From assembly GCA_024404275.1 (NCBI GenBank), contig JAKSQG010000007.1, positions 1 to 23,650 on the forward strand: a stretch of 23,650 nt of DNA, in the 5' to 3' direction. Of this stretch, positions 1 to 7,815 are shown piece by piece. Made by a program: the position numbers and the translations under genes. The notes beneath the pieces are model-generated. The model was not told the origin of the DNA and did no database searches. It worked only from the letters and a program-made list of their open reading frames with translations. This DNA is from Clostridia bacterium. Its GTDB lineage: Bacteria > Bacillota > Clostridia > Christensenellales > Aristaeellaceae. The first letter of the stretch is position 1, and every line of letters begins with the position of its first letter.

Positions 1-885
1 GATGACTTCTATCTTTACAATGCCACGGATGGCGTGATCACCGGTTCCTCCGGCGGTGAGAAGAATTACAAAAAGAACTGGGAATACCCTGCCAACTTTG
101 AGTATTTCAACGTCGATGGCGGATGCGAGCTCAACCAGTATTGCGGCTTCGGCATTCAGCGAGACTCCTCCAGAGGCTCCAAGCAGAAGGCGTTCCAGCT
201 GGTGGCACGCAAAGCCTATGGTACAGAGGGGTTCTTCCGATTCAATCCCTTTGAGAACCGCAGCTTTGATCAGTACAAGTCTCTTAATCTGCGTGCCGCC
301 GGCAGTGAAGGTCCCATCAGCACCCGCTTCCGTGATGCTTATCTGTCTTCGCTTGCAGAAGGCAGCACCAGCTTGCTGACCTCTGCCGCCCAGCCGGTGC
401 TGGTATATCTGAACGGTCAGATGTACGGTCAGTATAATCTGCGTGAGCGCATCAACAAATGGTTTGTCGCGCAGCATCTGGGCATTGAGGATGAAGCGAT
501 TATCGATAATATCGATCTCCTGTGCGAAACGGGCGATTGGGTGCGCAACGGCAGCAATGCCGATTACAAGGCGCTGAGCCGCTTCATGAAGCGCAATGAC
601 CTCAACAAGGGCGATAACCTGCAGTATGTTCTCGATCAGATGGATGTGCAAAGCTACTTTGAGTATGTGGCATTCATGATGTGCAGCGGCAACCGCGATC
701 TGAGCAACACCCGCTTCTATCGTGTGCCGGGCGGCAAATGGACGTGGGTGCTCTACGATTTGGATAAAGCCATGGACGAGTACGATTCCAAATCCGCCTT
801 CTGGCTGTATACGCTCAGCATCGATCACAGCCTGTCCTACATGACCGACCACGTCCCCTTCGTGGCTTTGATGAAGGTGCCGTAG
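1..885 (+). CDS. CotH kinase family protein, 5'-truncated, ends at a premature TAG
   Basis: The frame is open from base 1, so the gene begins before the window. The 294 visible codons match the CotH fold. An RDSSRGSKQK-type segment followed by a basic 'lvaRkaYG' strand resembles the N-terminal part of the family. YGQYNLRERI resembles the conserved 'Y.G.Y.l.E' segment, and VLYDLDKAMDEYD corresponds to the acidic Asp-x-Asp site of these atypical protein kinases. CotH of Bacillus phosphorylates spore coat proteins; clostridial homologues are often large exported proteins of unknown target. No signal peptide can be judged because the start is missing. Translation stops at TAG (883-885) inside the domain, and the same frame continues directly with recognisable CotH C-terminal sequence. 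Family assignment is fairly sure; function and intactness are not. Confidence 0.8.
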   Translation, partial: DDFYLYNATDGVITGSSGGEKNYKKNWEYPANFEYFNVDGGCELNQYCGFGIQRDSSRGSKQKAFQLVARKAYGTEGFFRFNPFENRSFDQYKSLNLRAAGSEGPISTRFRDAYLSSLAEGSTSLLTSAAQPVLVYLNGQMYGQYNLRERINKWFVAQHLGIEDEAIIDNIDLLCETGDWVRNGSNADYKALSRFMKRNDLNKGDNLQYVLDQMDVQSYFEYVAFMMCSGNRDLSNTRFYRVPGGKWTWVLYDLDKAMDEYDSKSAFWLYTLSIDHSLSYMTDHVPFVALMKVP

Positions 886-1185
886 ATGAAGGACATGTTC
901 CTGACCATTCTCGGCAACATGCTGGCGGATTGCTTCCTGCCCTCGCGGGTGGTCGCAGGCATTGATGAATGGCACGACAGGATGGAACCGCTTATGCCCT
1001 TCCAACTGAAACGCTGGACCAATGATAATATGCATTACTGGGAATCCCTGGTCAAGGCGATGCGTACCTGTGCGGAAAAACGTCCGGAAATGGTGATCAA
1101 GTATACCAAGCAGTATTTCAAGCTGACGGATGCACAGATTCAAACATATTTTGCCCGCTATTATGAAAAGCTCGCCGCCGAATAA
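886..1185 (+). pseudogene. C-terminal fragment of the CotH-family gene, in frame after the TAG
   Basis: This 99-residue stretch lies in exactly the same frame as the upstream CotH part and begins with ATG directly after its TAG, ending in TAA. Its content (a helix with MFLTILGNML, then FLPSRVVAGIDEW, then a helix carrying FQLKRWTND) is the usual end of a CotH domain, where the chain closes with an Arg/Trp-rich helix. It is therefore the rest of one broken gene rather than an independent one. A weak GAAGG sits about nine bases before the ATG, so re-initiation is possible. Base composition and codon use do not change across the stop, which suggests a recent single substitution or a consensus error. 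Confidence 0.7.
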
Positions 1186-1214
1186 TTGCAATTGACTCAG
1201 GGGAGTGCTATAAT
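1186..1214 (+). promoter_or_regulatory. proS promoter
   Basis: TTGCAA (1186-1191) and TATAAT (1209-1214) are separated by 17 bp, with a TG one base upstream of the -10 (extended -10). The -35 begins immediately after the CotH-family TAA. The predicted leader is about 25 nt. Confidence 0.75.
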
Positions 1215-1244
1215 AAACCGATATTGTTTTCAGGGAGGAACGCT

Positions 1245-2975
1245 ATGAAGATTGCCAACATGGTCGGCGACCGTTTCCGTGAAACGCCTGCCGATTGCCA
1301 GATCGCCAGCCAGATCCTGATGATCCGCGGCGGCTATATGAAACAGGTTGCCAACGGTATTTATACTTTGACGATGCCCGCCCGCCGCATCGTCCGCAAG
1401 ATCGAACAAATCATCCGTGAGGAAATGGACGCCATCGACGGTCAGGAAGTACTCTTCCCCGTGGTGATGAGTGCCGATATCTGGCATGAATCCGGCCGTT
1501 ATGAAAAGATCGGCAGTGAAATGGCCCGCTTCAAGGATCGCGGCGGCAACGATATGGTGCTGGGCATGACCCACGAAGAAGCCTCTGTGCATCTTGTACG
1601 CGGCACCGCCAAGCCCGAAAGTGCTTATCCTTTTATGATCTATCAGTTCCAGACCAAGTTCCGCGATGAACCCCGTGCCCGCGGCGGTCTGATCCGTGTC
1701 CGTGAATTTACCATGAAGGACGGTTATTCCTTCCACACCTCCCAGGAGGATCTGGAAAAGTATTATGACCGCGCCTATCGCGCCTATGAGCGCATTTACG
1801 CCCGCTGCGGTGTGCCCGAGGTCATCGCCGTCAAGTCTGACTCCGGCATGATGGGCGGCAGCATTTCCCATGAATTCATGCTGCTGACCGATATCGGTGA
1901 GGATACCATCGTCACCTGCCCCGAGTGCGGCTATCGCTCCAACATGGAAGCTGCCGACTGCGTGGTCGAAAATGAATCCATCGGCGAGCAGCCCCTCACC
2001 AAGGTGGCTACTCCCGAACAGAAGACCATCGAGGAAGTCAGCGCTTTCCTGGGTGTCAAGCCCGAAAATACCTGCAAGGCCGTGGTGTATCAGGAGAACC
2101 TGACCGACAAGTACATTATCGTTTTCATCCGCGGCGATCTCGAAGTCAACGAGACCAAGCTGCGCAACTTTGTGGGCTGCGAGATTCACCCCGCTACCGA
2201 GATCACTGCCGAATCCGGCATCGTCAAGGGCTTCATTGGTCCCGTCAACCTCAATGCCAAGGCTCGCGTGTTGTTCGACAAGTCCATCGAAGGTGCTGAC
2301 AACATGGTCATTGGTGCCAACGAAGAGGGCTATCACTGCAAGGGCTTCAAGCCCGGCCGCGACATCAAGGTGGATTCCTACTGCGATGTGGCCAAGACCT
2401 ATGCCGGTGCGATCTGCCCCTGCTGCGGCAAAAAGACCATCAACATCAGCCGCGGCATCGAGGTCGGCAACATCTTCCAGCTGGGTACCAAGTATTCTCA
2501 TTCCATGGGTCTGCAGTTCCAGAGCCGTGACGGCAGCCTGAAGGATGTCATCATGGGCTGCTACGGCATCGGTCTCGGCCGTCTGTGCGCTTCTGTCTGC
2601 GAAGTGCGTCACGATGATTACGGTCCCATCTGGCCCATCACCATCGCTCCCTGGCAGGTGCATCTGTGCGCTATGCGCCCCGACAAGCCCGAAGTGAAGG
2701 AAGCTGCCGACAAGCTGTACGAAACGCTGCAGAAGATGGGCGTGGAAGTGCTCTATGATGACCGTGCCGTCAGCGCCGGTGTCATGTTCTCCGATGCTGA
2801 CCTGCTGGGTGTGCCCGTTCGTGTGGTCGTCAGCCCCAAGACGCTGGGCCGCGGCGCTGTGGAAGTTTCTGCCCGCGACAAATCCTTCCGTGAGGATGCT
2901 GCGCTGGAAGCCGCTCCCGAGCGCATTGCCGCTATCGTCAAGGAAATGCTGGACAAGGTCAACAACATCGACTGA
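1245..2975 (+). CDS. proS: Prolyl-tRNA synthetase (bacterial type with editing insertion)
   Basis: The 576-residue class II synthetase attaches proline to tRNA-Pro in the cytoplasm. Visible motifs are GMTHEEA after motif 1, the motif 2 segment RDEPRARGGLIRVREF, and motif 3 GCYGIGLGR from residue 438. Between motifs 2 and 3 lies a long insertion, about residues 225-400, corresponding to the INS domain that hydrolyses mischarged Ala-tRNA-Pro. It is flanked by CPECG (C225) and CPCCG (C391) pairs that look like a structural zinc site. The C-terminal anticodon-binding domain covers roughly residues 465-576. The ATG at 1245 follows GGGAGGAA by four bases; an in-frame TTG seven codons upstream has no such site. 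Length and motifs are normal for the ProS group with INS. It is monocistronic, with its own promoter and terminator. Confidence 0.97.
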   Translation: MKIANMVGDRFRETPADCQIASQILMIRGGYMKQVANGIYTLTMPARRIVRKIEQIIREEMDAIDGQEVLFPVVMSADIWHESGRYEKIGSEMARFKDRGGNDMVLGMTHEEASVHLVRGTAKPESAYPFMIYQFQTKFRDEPRARGGLIRVREFTMKDGYSFHTSQEDLEKYYDRAYRAYERIYARCGVPEVIAVKSDSGMMGGSISHEFMLLTDIGEDTIVTCPECGYRSNMEAADCVVENESIGEQPLTKVATPEQKTIEEVSAFLGVKPENTCKAVVYQENLTDKYIIVFIRGDLEVNETKLRNFVGCEIHPATEITAESGIVKGFIGPVNLNAKARVLFDKSIEGADNMVIGANEEGYHCKGFKPGRDIKVDSYCDVAKTYAGAICPCCGKKTINISRGIEVGNIFQLGTKYSHSMGLQFQSRDGSLKDVIMGCYGIGLGRLCASVCEVRHDDYGPIWPITIAPWQVHLCAMRPDKPEVKEAADKLYETLQKMGVEVLYDDRAVSAGVMFSDADLLGVPVRVVVSPKTLGRGAVEVSARDKSFREDAALEAAPERIAAIVKEMLDKVNNID

Positions 2976-2988
2976 TCGACTACTATTC

Positions 2989-3018
2989 AAAGTCCTGCCG
3001 TAAATGGCAGGACTTTTT
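2989..3018 (+). terminator. Rho-independent terminator of proS
   Basis: A perfect 11-bp stem (2989-2999 with 3006-3016), a six-base loop, and a T run at 3014-3018. It starts 13 bases after the proS stop codon. Confidence 0.9.
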
Positions 3019-3038
3019 ATTTGACAGACCGGTTAATA

Positions 3039-3067
3039 TTGACTAATCTTTTGACAAAGCATAAAAT
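3039..3067 (+). promoter_or_regulatory. Promoter of the small secreted protein gene
   Basis: TTGACT (3039-3044), a 17-bp spacer and TAAAAT (3062-3067), each one mismatch from consensus. Two further perfect TTGACA hexamers lie at 3021-3026 and 3051-3056. Their best -10 partners at 17 bp, TAATCT and TATCAA, are poor, so the 3039/3062 pair is preferred. Confidence 0.65.
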
Positions 3068-3099
3068 GATGTATATCAAAAATCAAGGAGGAAACCCCC

Positions 3100-3504
3100 A
3101 TGAAAAAGACCCTGGCGATTCTTCTGACCCTGGTGCTGCTGGCTGTTTCCGCCGTCAGCTTCGCTGAAGCTGCCGAGCAGGCCACCTGCACCTACACCAT
3201 CTACAACGTGACCGGCGAAAAGGTCACCGAGCTGTACGCCATCGACGCCCTGACCGGCGAAAAGGGCGAGAACTACGCGGGCGAAGCCGGCATCGAAAAC
3301 GGCGGTATCGTGCTGATCAGCAAGACCGTTGATGCTGACAAGACCGGCAAGGAATTCTTCGTCATCGACCTGACCTTCGTGACCGAAGGCGGCTACACCG
3401 GCCACTTCGGCAACCTGCACTTCGAGACCGTGCCGATCAGCCTGCTGAGTGCTGAGGCCGCCGCGGGTGCCACCCAGATCAGCTTTTTCGCTCCCGCCAA
3501 CTAA
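3100..3504 (+). CDS. Small secreted protein of unknown function
   Basis: A 134-residue protein with a textbook Sec signal peptide: MKK, a Leu/Val-rich core to about residue 20, and cleavage probably near SFAEA/AEQ. The mature part of about 110 residues alternates short hydrophobic and Thr/Gly-rich segments, as in a beta-sandwich, with a single Cys and no membrane segment, sortase motif or lipobox. I recognise no family. AAGGAGG ends eight bases before the ATG. Codon use is strikingly biased: Thr is always ACC, Tyr always TAC, Asn always AAC, and Phe is TTC except once. Together with a strong promoter and its own terminator this suggests an abundant product. It stands alone between proS and a convergent sulfatase, so context gives no role. 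That it is a real exported protein is well supported; what it does is unknown. Confidence 0.85.
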   Translation: MKKTLAILLTLVLLAVSAVSFAEAAEQATCTYTIYNVTGEKVTELYAIDALTGEKGENYAGEAGIENGGIVLISKTVDADKTGKEFFVIDLTFVTEGGYTGHFGNLHFETVPISLLSAEAAAGATQISFFAPAN

Positions 3505-3529
3505 GCAGATCTGAAACCTTAAGCAAAAC

Positions 3530-3565
3530 AAAGGAAGCCATGCAGCAACGCGTGGCTTCCTTTTT
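3530..3565. terminator. Bidirectional terminator between convergent genes
   Basis: The stem AAAGGAAGCCA (3530-3540) pairs with its complement at 3553-3563 and may extend three more pairs inward with a GU. A T run at 3561-3565 serves the plus strand; the A-rich stretch around 3525-3532 serves the minus-strand sulfatase transcript less strongly. Confidence 0.85.
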
Positions 3566-3573
3566 GCATATCT

Positions 3574-5055
3574 TTACTTTCTTTTGAATCGAGAGGCTTC
3601 CTGCATGGTCAGACCGGTGTCATAATCCCGTTGACGGTATTCACCCGGGTCGCTGTCATACTGGCGTGTCCAGCCGTCCACATCCCAATCCGGGGTATAC
3701 TCGGTACGCCAGGGACGGCACTTCCACTGATATCCGCGGAAGGGGTCACGGGTTTCGTTCATCCAGGTCAGAACGCGGTCATGCAGCGCGTTGCGCACCG
3801 CGGCATATGCTTCATCATCGATCAGATTATGAAGGTTGTACGGGTCTTTTTCAATGTCGTACAGCTCGTCTGTATCGGTCAGGTGCAGTGCCAGCTTATA
3901 ACGGTCGGTGACGATGCCGCGCATCGGCTGCAGGCCGCCGAAACCATCATGATCGCGTTCATAGCGGTTGAATTCAATGAAGGCGTGAGCATCTTCCTCC
4001 TGGTTGCCGCCCTGCAGAACAGGCATCAGGCTGCGACCGGTAAAAGCGTTGGGGATGCGAAGTCCCATATAATCCAATACGGTCGCGGGCAGATCGGCAT
4101 GGGAGACGGTATGCGGCAGCACACGGCCGGGGCAGATACCGGGGCCTTCAAAAAGCAGCGGCACACGCGCGGCTTCATCATAGACGGCGGGACCTTTGTG
4201 GTCAAAACCGTGTGCACCGCAGAATTCGCCGTGATCGGAAGTGAACAGGATCACCGCATCGGGCAGCAGAGCATGCACATGCTCGATTACACGGCCGATT
4301 TCGCTGTCGATGTAGCTATTGCAGGCTAAGAATTCAGGGGCTCTGCGGGCCTTCTCAGGGCGCGCCTGCGCAGCCCAGAGACGCTGATACAATGGCTTGT
4401 TCTCCAATGTATCATGGAAGGCCGGGGTGTCCGGCAACAGATAATCGCGATACATTTCAGCATATTCCTTTGGACATAGCGAAGGCCCATGCGGTTCGTC
4501 AAAGGAGACGGTTAAAAAGAAATCCTGCCCGGCATATTCCTCGATGAATTTCATGGCACGGTCCGCCACACGATGACCGAAGGTGAATTCAGCTTCAATG
4601 CCATCACCTTCCATGGAGGTCTTCTTGCGGCGGGAAAGTCGCCGTGCATCATCATTGGGCAGCTCGTCCAGATAGCATTTCATGTCGTACCAGTAACGTT
4701 CATTCCACCCTTCGGGGCAGACACCGTTGCCGAAGTAGTCGCCGCCGTCCAGATGATATTTACCGATATAGCCGCATTCGATGCCGTTTTCGCTTAACCG
4801 CTGCCCGAGGGTGCGTACATCCGCGTTCAGGGCGATGCAGTTGCCAATGATGCCGTTCTCATGCGGGAAAAGGCCTGTAAACAGGCAGGAACGAGCCGGA
4901 CCGCAGACGGGCTGCGTGGTATAGACGCGCTCAAAACGTGTACCGCGGGCCGCCATAGCGTCGAGATATGGGGTTTTCATATCGGGAAAGCCATAGCAGC
5001 CCAGCATATCATATCGCGTGGAATCGGTCATGATCCATACAAATTGTTTTTTCAC
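3574..5055 (-). CDS. Sulfatase (Cys-type, alkaline phosphatase superfamily)
   Basis: A 493-residue hydrolase of sulfate esters. CGPAR starting at C51 is the CxPxR signature in which Cys is converted to formylglycine. Supporting sites are D11 near the N-terminus (TDS where many relatives have DD or DQ), FDEPHGP, and the DHG metal/active-site motif with D274 and H275. The C-terminal part has the LYDIEKDPYNLHNL segment typical of the family. There is no signal peptide: the chain begins directly with the first catalytic strand, so it should act in the cytoplasm, perhaps on imported sulfated sugars or small sulfate esters. The start is GTG, with AGGAGA ten or so bases upstream. No maturase or partner gene is adjacent, so the formylglycine-generating enzyme must be elsewhere. 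A phosphonate monoester hydrolase activity, known in close relatives, cannot be excluded. Confidence 0.9.
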   Translation of the reverse strand: MKKQFVWIMTDSTRYDMLGCYGFPDMKTPYLDAMAARGTRFERVYTTQPVCGPARSCLFTGLFPHENGIIGNCIALNADVRTLGQRLSENGIECGYIGKYHLDGGDYFGNGVCPEGWNERYWYDMKCYLDELPNDDARRLSRRKKTSMEGDGIEAEFTFGHRVADRAMKFIEEYAGQDFFLTVSFDEPHGPSLCPKEYAEMYRDYLLPDTPAFHDTLENKPLYQRLWAAQARPEKARRAPEFLACNSYIDSEIGRVIEHVHALLPDAVILFTSDHGEFCGAHGFDHKGPAVYDEAARVPLLFEGPGICPGRVLPHTVSHADLPATVLDYMGLRIPNAFTGRSLMPVLQGGNQEEDAHAFIEFNRYERDHDGFGGLQPMRGIVTDRYKLALHLTDTDELYDIEKDPYNLHNLIDDEAYAAVRNALHDRVLTWMNETRDPFRGYQWKCRPWRTEYTPDWDVDGWTRQYDSDPGEYRQRDYDTGLTMQEASRFKRK

Positions 5056-5089
5056 GGCGGTATTTCTCCTATGTCAAGGATTTGAAATT

Positions 5090-5118
5090 ATCATACAGTA
5101 GAGCTGTGAAGATGTCAA
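5090..5118 (-). promoter_or_regulatory. Sulfatase promoter
   Basis: Read on the minus strand: TTGACA (5118-5113), a 17-bp spacer and TATGAT (5095-5090). It lies immediately downstream of the liv operon terminator, so the sulfatase has its own transcript. Confidence 0.75.
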
Positions 5119-5120
5119 TG

Positions 5121-5147
5121 AAAAAACGCCGGGGCGAACCCGACGTT
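5121..5147 (-). terminator. Terminator of the liv operon
   Basis: On the minus strand a nine-bp stem (5147-5139 with 5133-5125, one GU pair) closes a five-base loop rich in UUCG and is followed by a run of six T (5126-5121). It lies 15 bases after the livF stop. Confidence 0.9.
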
Positions 5148-5162
5148 AATATTATGTGGGAA

Positions 5163-5882
5163 TCAGCTGCCCAGATAGGCCTTGCGCACGCTGTCATCGT
5201 GCAGCAGGTCGGCAGCACTGCCGGAGATGGAGATTCGACCGGTTTCCAGTACGTAAGCACGGTGTGCCACAGACAGCGCCATGCGCGCGTTCTGTTCAAC
5301 CAACAGGATGGTGGTACCGGCTTCGTGCAGCTCACGGATGATGTCGAAGATCTGACCGACCAGAATGGGAGCCAGACCCATGCTGGGCTCATCCAGCATC
5401 AGCAGCTTGGGGTGACTCATCAAGGCGCGAGCCATGGCCAGCATCTGCTGTTCGCCGCCGCTCAGGGTACCGGCAATCTGCTTTTCTCTTTCCTTCAAGC
5501 GGGGGAAACGGGTGAACATTTCCTCAATAGAGCCGGGAATTTCGGAAGCCTGACGGCTGAAGCCGCCCATTTCGAGGTTTTCACGCACGGTCAGCTGCTG
5601 AAAAATGCGGCGTCCTTCGGGGCAAAGGCTCATGCCCAGCGTGACCATCTTGTGAGCCGGCACGTGACCGATGTCTTTTCCGTCAAAGGTGATATTGCCC
5701 GATGTGGGCTTGAGCAGACCGCAGACGGTGTTCAGCGTTGTGGATTTACCGGCGCCGTTGGCACCAATCAGGGTAACGATTTCATGCTCATAAACATCAA
5801 AACTGATTCCGCGGATGGCTTTGATAGAGCCGTAGGAAACATGAAGATCCGTTGCGGAAAGCAAAGGTGTTTTGTTGCCCAT
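5163..5882 (-). CDS. livF: Branched-chain amino acid ABC transporter, ATP-binding protein LivF
   Basis: This 239-residue cytoplasmic ATPase is the second of two nucleotide-binding subunits of the importer. It shows Walker A GANGAGKST near residue 37, the signature LSGGEQQ, Walker B LLMLDEPS, and the LivF-typical MGLAPILV and LLVEQNARMAL segments. Its length is normal for LivF. The ATG overlaps the livG stop by one base (TAATG), and an AGGAGG lies seven to nine bases upstream, inside the end of livG, so translation is probably coupled. It is the last gene before the operon terminator. Confidence 0.96.
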   Translation of the reverse strand: MGNKTPLLSATDLHVSYGSIKAIRGISFDVYEHEIVTLIGANGAGKSTTLNTVCGLLKPTSGNITFDGKDIGHVPAHKMVTLGMSLCPEGRRIFQQLTVRENLEMGGFSRQASEIPGSIEEMFTRFPRLKEREKQIAGTLSGGEQQMLAMARALMSHPKLLMLDEPSMGLAPILVGQIFDIIRELHEAGTTILLVEQNARMALSVAHRAYVLETGRISISGSAADLLHDDSVRKAYLGS

Positions 5883-6730
5883 TATGCTTCCTCCTGCTGT
5901 TTGCCAAGATAGGCTTCAATAACCACGGGATCGTTCTGAATCTGTTCGGCAGTACCCTTGGCAATGACACGGCCGAAGTTCAGCACGCAAATGCCTTCGC
6001 AGACGCCCATGACCAGGCTCATATCATGTTCGATGAGCAGGATGGCAATCTGGAATTCATCGCGAATGCGGGCAATGGTGCGCATCAGCTCTTCCGTTTC
6101 GGTGGGGTTCATGCCGGCTGCGGGCTCATCGAGCAGCAGCAGCTTGGGGTTGGTAGCCAGAGCGCGCAGAATCTCCAGACGGCGCTGGGCACCGTAGGGC
6201 AGGCTGCCGGCGCGTACATCAGCCAGGTCTTCCATATTGAAGATGTGCAGCAGCTCCATGGCGCGCTGATGCTGCTTCTTTTCGCCCTGCCAATAGGAGG
6301 GAAGGCGCAGAATGCCGGGCAGCATACCGTAGCGGACCTGATTGTGCAGACCGATGCGGATGTTGTCTTCCACGGTCATTTTGTCAAACAGACGGATGTT
6401 CTGGAAGGTGCGGGCAATACCCATGCGGTTGGCGTCCACAACGCTCATGCCGGCGGTATCCTTGCCGTCCAGCAGCACGGTGCCGGTGGTGGGCTGGTAA
6501 ACCTTGGTCAGCAGGTTGAAAACGGTGGTCTTGCCGGCACCGTTGGGACCGATCAGACCGGCAATTTCAGTACGGCCGATGGTCAGGTTGAAGTCATCCA
6601 CGGCTTTCAGACCGCCAAACTGGATGCCCAGATGGTTGGCTTCCAGTACAACGGGCTTGCCGGAGTCACGTTCGGGAATAATGGAGTGGCTGGGAACGGG
6701 AACCATTTTCACGTCACTGTTCAGTTTCAT
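5882..6730 (-). CDS. livG: Branched-chain amino acid ABC transporter, ATP-binding protein LivG
   Basis: A 282-residue ATPase that pairs with LivF under the LivH/LivM pore. It has Walker A GPNGAGKTT, the LivG-type signature LPYGAQRRLE, Walker B LLLLDEPAAGMNP, and the IEHDMSLVMG switch segment. The chain carries about 25 polar, Pro/Ser-containing residues before the first strand (VLEANHLGIQF), longer than usual for the family. Part of that stretch could be non-native if translation began later, but AGGAGG precedes this ATG by ten bases and no better internal site is visible. It overlaps the livM stop by four bases (ATGA). Confidence 0.96.
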   Translation of the reverse strand: MKLNSDVKMVPVPSHSIIPERDSGKPVVLEANHLGIQFGGLKAVDDFNLTIGRTEIAGLIGPNGAGKTTVFNLLTKVYQPTTGTVLLDGKDTAGMSVVDANRMGIARTFQNIRLFDKMTVEDNIRIGLHNQVRYGMLPGILRLPSYWQGEKKQHQRAMELLHIFNMEDLADVRAGSLPYGAQRRLEILRALATNPKLLLLDEPAAGMNPTETEELMRTIARIRDEFQIAILLIEHDMSLVMGVCEGICVLNFGRVIAKGTAEQIQNDPVVIEAYLGKQQEEA

Positions 6731-7803
6731 TTCCCTTCCGCCTCCTTTCCTTTCGGCTGATGGGGTGTTTTGTTAAACAGGAGGCGAACCTTTTCTTTAA
6801 CAACGCCGATAAAGCTCTTCACCTGACGGTTGTTGGTCAGCAGCATGACCGCAATCAGCACGATGGCGTACACCAGCATGCGGTAGGTGCTGAAGGCACG
6901 CAGCACTTCGGGCAGAATGGTCAGGGCGGTGGCGGCGATGATGCTGCCTGTCATGTTGCCGATGCCGCCCAGTACGACAAAGACCAGAATGTTGATGGAG
7001 GTGTCAAACTTGAACTTGCTGGCGGCAAAGGTGGAGAAGTTGAGGCCAAACAGCGCACCCGCCATGCCGGCAAGAGCGGCGCTGGTCACAAAGGCCATCA
7101 TCTTGTATTTGGTCACGGGAATGCCGGTGGTCTCGGCAGCGATGCGGTTATCACGGATGGCCATGATGGCGCGGCCGCTGCGGCTATGCACCAGATTGAG
7201 AATGACAAACAGGGTGAAAAGCACCAGCACAAAACCAACCTCAAAGGTGGCAATCTTGGCAACCTTGACGGCGCCCTGAGGGCCGTTGAGCAGGATGGTG
7301 CCGGGCAGACCGGGATTGTTGAAACCAAAGAACAGGCGGCCGTTTTCAACGGAGATATATACGCAGTTCAGAATGTTGCGGATGATTTCGCCAAACGCCA
7401 GTGTAACGATGGCCAGATAGTCGCCGCGGAGACGCAGCACGGGAATGCCGATGAGCACGCCCACAATGCCTGCCATGCAGCCACCGGCGATGATGGCGCA
7501 GATGAGGCGGAGCAGGGTATCTTCAACGCCCCAGCCCTTGAGCATCAGACCGCTGACGACCGCGCCGGTAAAGGCACCGACGCTCATAAAGCCCGCGTGA
7601 CCCAGCGACAGCTCACCGGAGATACCAACGACCAGGTTCAGGCTCAGCGCCATCACGATGTAGGCACAGATAGGGATCAGCTGACCCTGCAGGGAACGGG
7701 ACATGGTCTTTCCGCTGATCATAATCTGACACATGATATACGCGGCAATGACCAGCAGGAACGGAAGAAGGAAGCTGCCGCCTTTTTTCCAGAATTTTTT
7801 CAT
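6727..7803 (-). CDS. livM: Branched-chain amino acid ABC transporter, permease LivM
   Basis: A 358-residue integral membrane subunit with about nine to ten hydrophobic segments. It contains the LivM hallmarks LNLVVGISGELSLGHAGFMSVGAF and the cytoplasmic coupling loop with RDNRIAAETTGI, which contacts the ATPases. The tail after the last helix is basic and Lys/Pro-rich (about 25 residues). The start ATG follows TAAGGAGG by seven bases; that ribosome site includes the livH stop, so the two permease genes are tightly linked. It forms a heterodimer with LivH. Confidence 0.95.
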   Translation of the reverse strand: MKKFWKKGGSFLLPFLLVIAAYIMCQIMISGKTMSRSLQGQLIPICAYIVMALSLNLVVGISGELSLGHAGFMSVGAFTGAVVSGLMLKGWGVEDTLLRLICAIIAGGCMAGIVGVLIGIPVLRLRGDYLAIVTLAFGEIIRNILNCVYISVENGRLFFGFNNPGLPGTILLNGPQGAVKVAKIATFEVGFVLVLFTLFVILNLVHSRSGRAIMAIRDNRIAAETTGIPVTKYKMMAFVTSAALAGMAGALFGLNFSTFAASKFKFDTSINILVFVVLGGIGNMTGSIIAATALTILPEVLRAFSTYRMLVYAIVLIAVMLLTNNRQVKSFIGVVKEKVRLLFNKTPHQPKGKEAEGK

Positions 7804-7815
7804 ATCAGCGCCTCC

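Noticed and set aside
883..888. Possible stop-codon recoding (suppressor tRNA or alternative code) at the CotH TAG
   Set aside because: No other gene in the window has an internal TAG, and a single substitution or consensus error explains the case. It is kept only as something to check, not claimed.
1230..2990. 586-codon minus-strand open frame opposite proS
   Set aside because: A shadow of the proS codon bias; proS has all synthetase motifs, a promoter, a ribosome site and a terminator on the plus strand.
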